Shown: in pieces, positions 13,401 to 14,971 of the stretch
How the letters are laid out: each line of letters begins with the position of its first letter
Position numbering within the stretch: position 1 is the first letter of the stretch
Source: CAZSTA01 sp964609495 [NCBI: uncultured bacterium]
Lineage (GTDB): Bacteria; CAZSTA01
Reading direction: 5' to 3'
DNA: 14,971 bases
NCBI GenBank assembly: GCA_964609495.1
Contig: CAZSTA010000081.1
Location: forward strand, 1-14,971
Program-made: the position numbers and the translations under genes
The notes under the pieces: model-generated
Database searches by the model: none
What the model was told of the DNA's origin: nothing
The model's input: only the letters and a program-made list of their open reading frames with translations

Positions 13401-14971
13401 TCATAACCTCCCCTATTGGCTTAGTAGATAACACTCCCCCCGACTTCAACAGTGGTCCATCGATCATTCAGCTCATAACTAACCAGATCACCGTCACGCC
13501 AACTGATATCTCCCCCGTGTCGGTCGCTCAAGGACAGACCGATGTAGGAATGGAGAGGCTACAGTTAGCCACTGGCTCGGGAACTGCTACTTGGACCCAG
13601 CTAAGAGTCGATAATATCGGGACTCTCGATAGCGATGTATCAGCGGTCAAACTCTATAAAGATGATGGAGATACCGTATTCAATCCTCTAACCGATACTC
13701 TGCTCGCCAGTGGGGTCTTTGCTGGAGGAACTGTAACCTTGAACTTCGCTGCTCAGACCATCACTACTACACCTTCCAATTACTTCGTAGTCTTTGATAT
13801 CGCGGGCGGTGCGGTTATAGGGAATAATGTAGGAGCTAGATGGAATGATCCTAGTTACTTCACCGTAACTACTGGCTCAGTCTCAACCACCAACTTCCCC
13901 TTCCAGACCGCACTTCGACCAATTACTGTTCCGAGTGTCATCAACTTGACCGCGGTTAGTCTCGCCCCGGCCTCCACCTATCGGAATAAAACGATAGCTA
14001 TGGAATCCCTACATCTAGCTACCCCTACCGCTGTTACCGGCACTTGGAGTGGGTTGAGAATAGATCTGATAGGGACAGGGGCAACGGACAGCGATATCGC
14101 CGCTATTTATATCTACAAAGATGATGGAACTGGAGTATTCGATGGGGCGGATGTGCTGATTGGCACTGGCACCTTCGTCGGAGGAGTTTCTAATATTGTC
14201 CTCACCTTAGCTCAGACTATAGACAATAGTGGCTCTCTATACTTCGTGGTCTATCAGATAAGTTCTATAGCTGGCTTTGGAAGATATGTAGGTGCCCGCT
14301 GGGTGAACAGCGGATACTTTACTACTACTCTTCCTGTAATTGCAACATTTCCTATTTCCTCTGGCACCACCCTCATAACCTATTCACCAGGACCGGGACC
14401 ATCGCCAGATACTAAACCACCTACAGTGGAAATAAAGCTTCCTGAAGCTAAGGATATACTAGCTGGTTTAATCGATATAATTGGAACAGCTACTGATGAT
14501 AACTTCGCTAGATATACCCTTTACTACGGAAGAGGTGAAGTTCCCTCCAAGTGGATAGAGATCACCGGTTCTACTTCTGCTGTAGTGGACGATCTTCTGG
14601 GGGCTTGGGATACGTCTGAATTAGCTGATGGAGTATATACCCTCAGGCTCTATGCTATAGATGCTGAGGGCAATACGAATGATACCACAGTTAAAGTGAT
14701 AGTGGATAACACTCCACCTATACTCAAGGATTTGAAGGTGGAAGCTAAAACCAATGGAGATGAATGCCTAATCATTACCGAGTGGCTCATCTCCGCCCTG
14801 CTGATCGATCCCACTAGTGGAACCGATCGAGAGAGTATAGAGCTTGTCATCTCGAGAAAAGGTATGAACGATATCATAGTGCCTTACGATCAGCTCATCT
14901 ATGACGAGGGAACAGGCAAACTTCTATACTCCTTGAAGGGCGATGAGCTAAGCAAGGGAGATTACACCGTA
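10466..14971 (+). CDS. Large secreted multi-module repeat protein with Asp/Gly-turn repeats and Ig-like domains (partial)
   Basis: Open for 1502 codons to the window end, without a stop. Residues 1-34 are a signal peptide (basic start, hydrophobic core, A-L-A cut before Q34). Eight modules follow, starting near residues 36, 199, 353, 507, 662, 824, 1006 and 1157. Each has an opening strand (P-x-x-V-x-x-G-Q-T-D-V-x-M), an Asp/Gly turn (LYKDdGDGVFdp..DtLL, at 95, 254, 411, 564, 722, 890, 1062, 1215), and a closing YFVVFDI...GNTVGaRW..YF. The turn at 564 (D-E-D-G-D-G-V-F-S-A-G-D) is a full EF-hand/dockerin-like calcium loop; others are degenerate. A Pro/Gly linker (1306-1317) leads to an Ig-like domain (about 1318-1414) ending DNTPP, then another beta domain. 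AAGGAGG lies 8 nt before the ATG. Probably a surface or extracellular structural or adhesive protein; I do not recognise the module as a named family. Confidence 0.85.
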   Translation, partial: MSIKYKTKSLRFIVILLPILFLAILTSSGIALAQSVNIVGTNNAPPNAWQGQTNILMETIDITNTTGDGITVISISSLKIDGLSGTENSDVTQVRLYLDNGDGIFNPASDTQLGAPAIFSPPPSVSATIGFSAQNIADGASIKLYVVFDISAIATIGNSVGAAWVNSSYFGFSPVPVTVTSTPPFPFQTGLTTITSSANKITVTPTDLAPATVVQGDTDIAIEQLCLQMNAGTATWNGLTVNISANFSDISLVKLYKDDDGTPGFNPLTDTLLISVAPASASVYLDLLGTGVAQTITTTSSCYIIAFDIDFGATVGNTVGITSMNETHFNATALVNPITIPVTPPNTATIVGKVLATFSDISPTNVYPGQNHIGMGRITLATSSGNACWNSLTVDLASRSTAPASDIQNVRLYRDNGDGIFDRTQDTQLGSKAGANTVTFNLAPEPITTTSKDYFVVFRILITATTTNKVGFRIQASDFNIDDCGVNPITPTGAFNFIAQSTIVAQTVNINFSNVTPNNVVAGETDVVMSKFTMKTNAGTDKWVSVTLDLSTPSTNVSDIASVKLYKDEDGDGVFSAGDTHLRTVSGAASVTLTVPSAYRDITTTPTTYFILFDISTPVSGTGNLVGFRVTAGNFTMAASSTATVTQNPDPYTRTKTIVAKKMHICPSDLSPTRVALGGNAVMGSFSIRLERGSPTDLVSFNIRLSGAGLSTNPDNDISSIELYKDNGNGVFDGDTLLDTLTPPYTLPSETFTLSETIDTNTSLFFIVFNVSPTATVNNTVGFRLGNGAAYFPTGTSFSPADIDNVAYEGGCGQVDSTALVGDLLLVTPTPNAPATVYPGQTDVLMETLDFQTLLGPITLSQIRMEMDPTDPLWTTPIAPDVDIPISGVKIYRDDGDNIFNSTLDGPPVGTSAFYWDPLPGWNAYRADVVFSIPQVISTVPIRYYVAFDIALSPPATLNNTVGARWGNAGAGRPLDNYFITSPIGLVDNTPPDFNSGPSIIQLITNQITVTPTDISPVSVAQGQTDVGMERLQLATGSGTATWTQLRVDNIGTLDSDVSAVKLYKDDGDTVFNPLTDTLLASGVFAGGTVTLNFAAQTITTTPSNYFVVFDIAGGAVIGNNVGARWNDPSYFTVTTGSVSTTNFPFQTALRPITVPSVINLTAVSLAPASTYRNKTIAMESLHLATPTAVTGTWSGLRIDLIGTGATDSDIAAIYIYKDDGTGVFDGADVLIGTGTFVGGVSNIVLTLAQTIDNSGSLYFVVYQISSIAGFGRYVGARWVNSGYFTTTLPVIATFPISSGTTLITYSPGPGPSPDTKPPTVEIKLPEAKDILAGLIDIIGTATDDNFARYTLYYGRGEVPSKWIEITGSTSAVVDDLLGAWDTSELADGVYTLRLYAIDAEGNTNDTTVKVIVDNTPPILKDLKVEAKTNGDECLIITEWLISALLIDPTSGTDRESIELVISRKGMNDIIVPYDQLIYDEGTGKLLYSLKGDELSKGDYTV
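10571..14380 (+). repeat. Eight tandem coding modules of about 450-545 bp
   Basis: The repeats are divergent at DNA level except for islands. The best is 11258-11284 against 13679-13705, 27 nt with one mismatch, starting TTCAATCCTCTAACCGATAC; both copies code for FNPLTDTLL. A second is CTTCCCCTTCCA at 11018-11029 and 13894-13905 (FPFQT at the end of modules 1 and 7). Modules 2 and 7 also share NKITVTPTD/NQITVTPTD openings. This points to internal duplication or recombination between modules 2 and 7. Confidence 0.75.

Noticed and set aside
11228-14125. Recurring CTCTATAAAGATG-like words as a CRISPR or intergenic repeat array
   Set aside because: They are in-frame codons for LYKD within a long open gene, at irregular spacings of about 460-515 bp, with no spacer-like organisation.
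10969-14877. Several minus-strand open frames of 61-130 codons opposite the giant secreted protein
   Set aside because: They arise from the repetitive Thr/Asp/Gly codons of the coding strand; none has an SD with a plausible protein, while the plus frame is continuous with a signal peptide and repeat motifs.

Overview
The window comes from an uncultured-type bacterium whose phylum I cannot name from sequence alone. The evidence for Bacteria is strong: sigma70-like promoters with 17-bp spacers, near-perfect Shine-Dalgarno (SD) sites, CUT1 ABC permeases, and a Bacillus-type chorismate mutase/DAHP synthase fusion. Codon use leans heavily on AGA/AGG, ATA and GGA throughout. No tRNA, rRNA, CRISPR array or insertion sequence was seen.

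Layout. Positions 1-2463 lie on the minus strand. A near-consensus promoter (2435-2463) drives two CUT1-type sugar ABC permeases (MalF-like 1502-2383, MalG-like 619-1497). An imperfect hairpin (563-608) follows, then a small cyanobacterium-like DUF2281-type antitoxin gene (290-520) with what may be a decayed toxin behind it. After a leader with unusual inverted repeats comes the first 19 codons of a secreted or lipid-anchored protein (1-59), probably a solute-binding protein. From a divergent promoter (2590-2618) a tight plus-strand operon runs: class III aminotransferase, TIM-barrel sugar isomerase/epimerase, a PHP-GDPD double phosphoesterase fusion, and an Fpg/Nei DNA glycosylase, closed by a terminator at 7123-7156. 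The first three genes overlap or nearly touch and have strong SD sites inside the preceding gene. With the divergent transporter they look like an uptake-and-catabolism unit for a (possibly phosphodiester-linked, amino-) polyol or sugar; that role is inference.

From 7252 a separate promoter drives a TPR protein. After a hairpin comes AroQ-DAHP synthase followed closely by a PfkB-family sugar kinase. Finally a strong extended -10 promoter (10254-10282) and a leader of about 175 nt, with folding potential, precede a very large secreted protein (10466 to the window end, 1502 codons and still open). That protein has a signal peptide, eight copies of a module of about 150-180 residues each carrying a 'LYKDdGDGvFd' Asp/Gly turn, a Pro-rich linker and Ig-like domains, and is probably a surface or extracellular structural protein.

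The points most worth a second look are: an SD site 35 nt from its start codon with a perfect 7-bp hairpin that would restore normal spacing (57-103); a pseudoknot-capable pair of interleaved inverted repeats (200-275); a HIP1 octamer inside a cyanobacterium-like antitoxin gene; the PHP-GDPD fusion in its operon; and the repeat architecture of the giant secreted protein.
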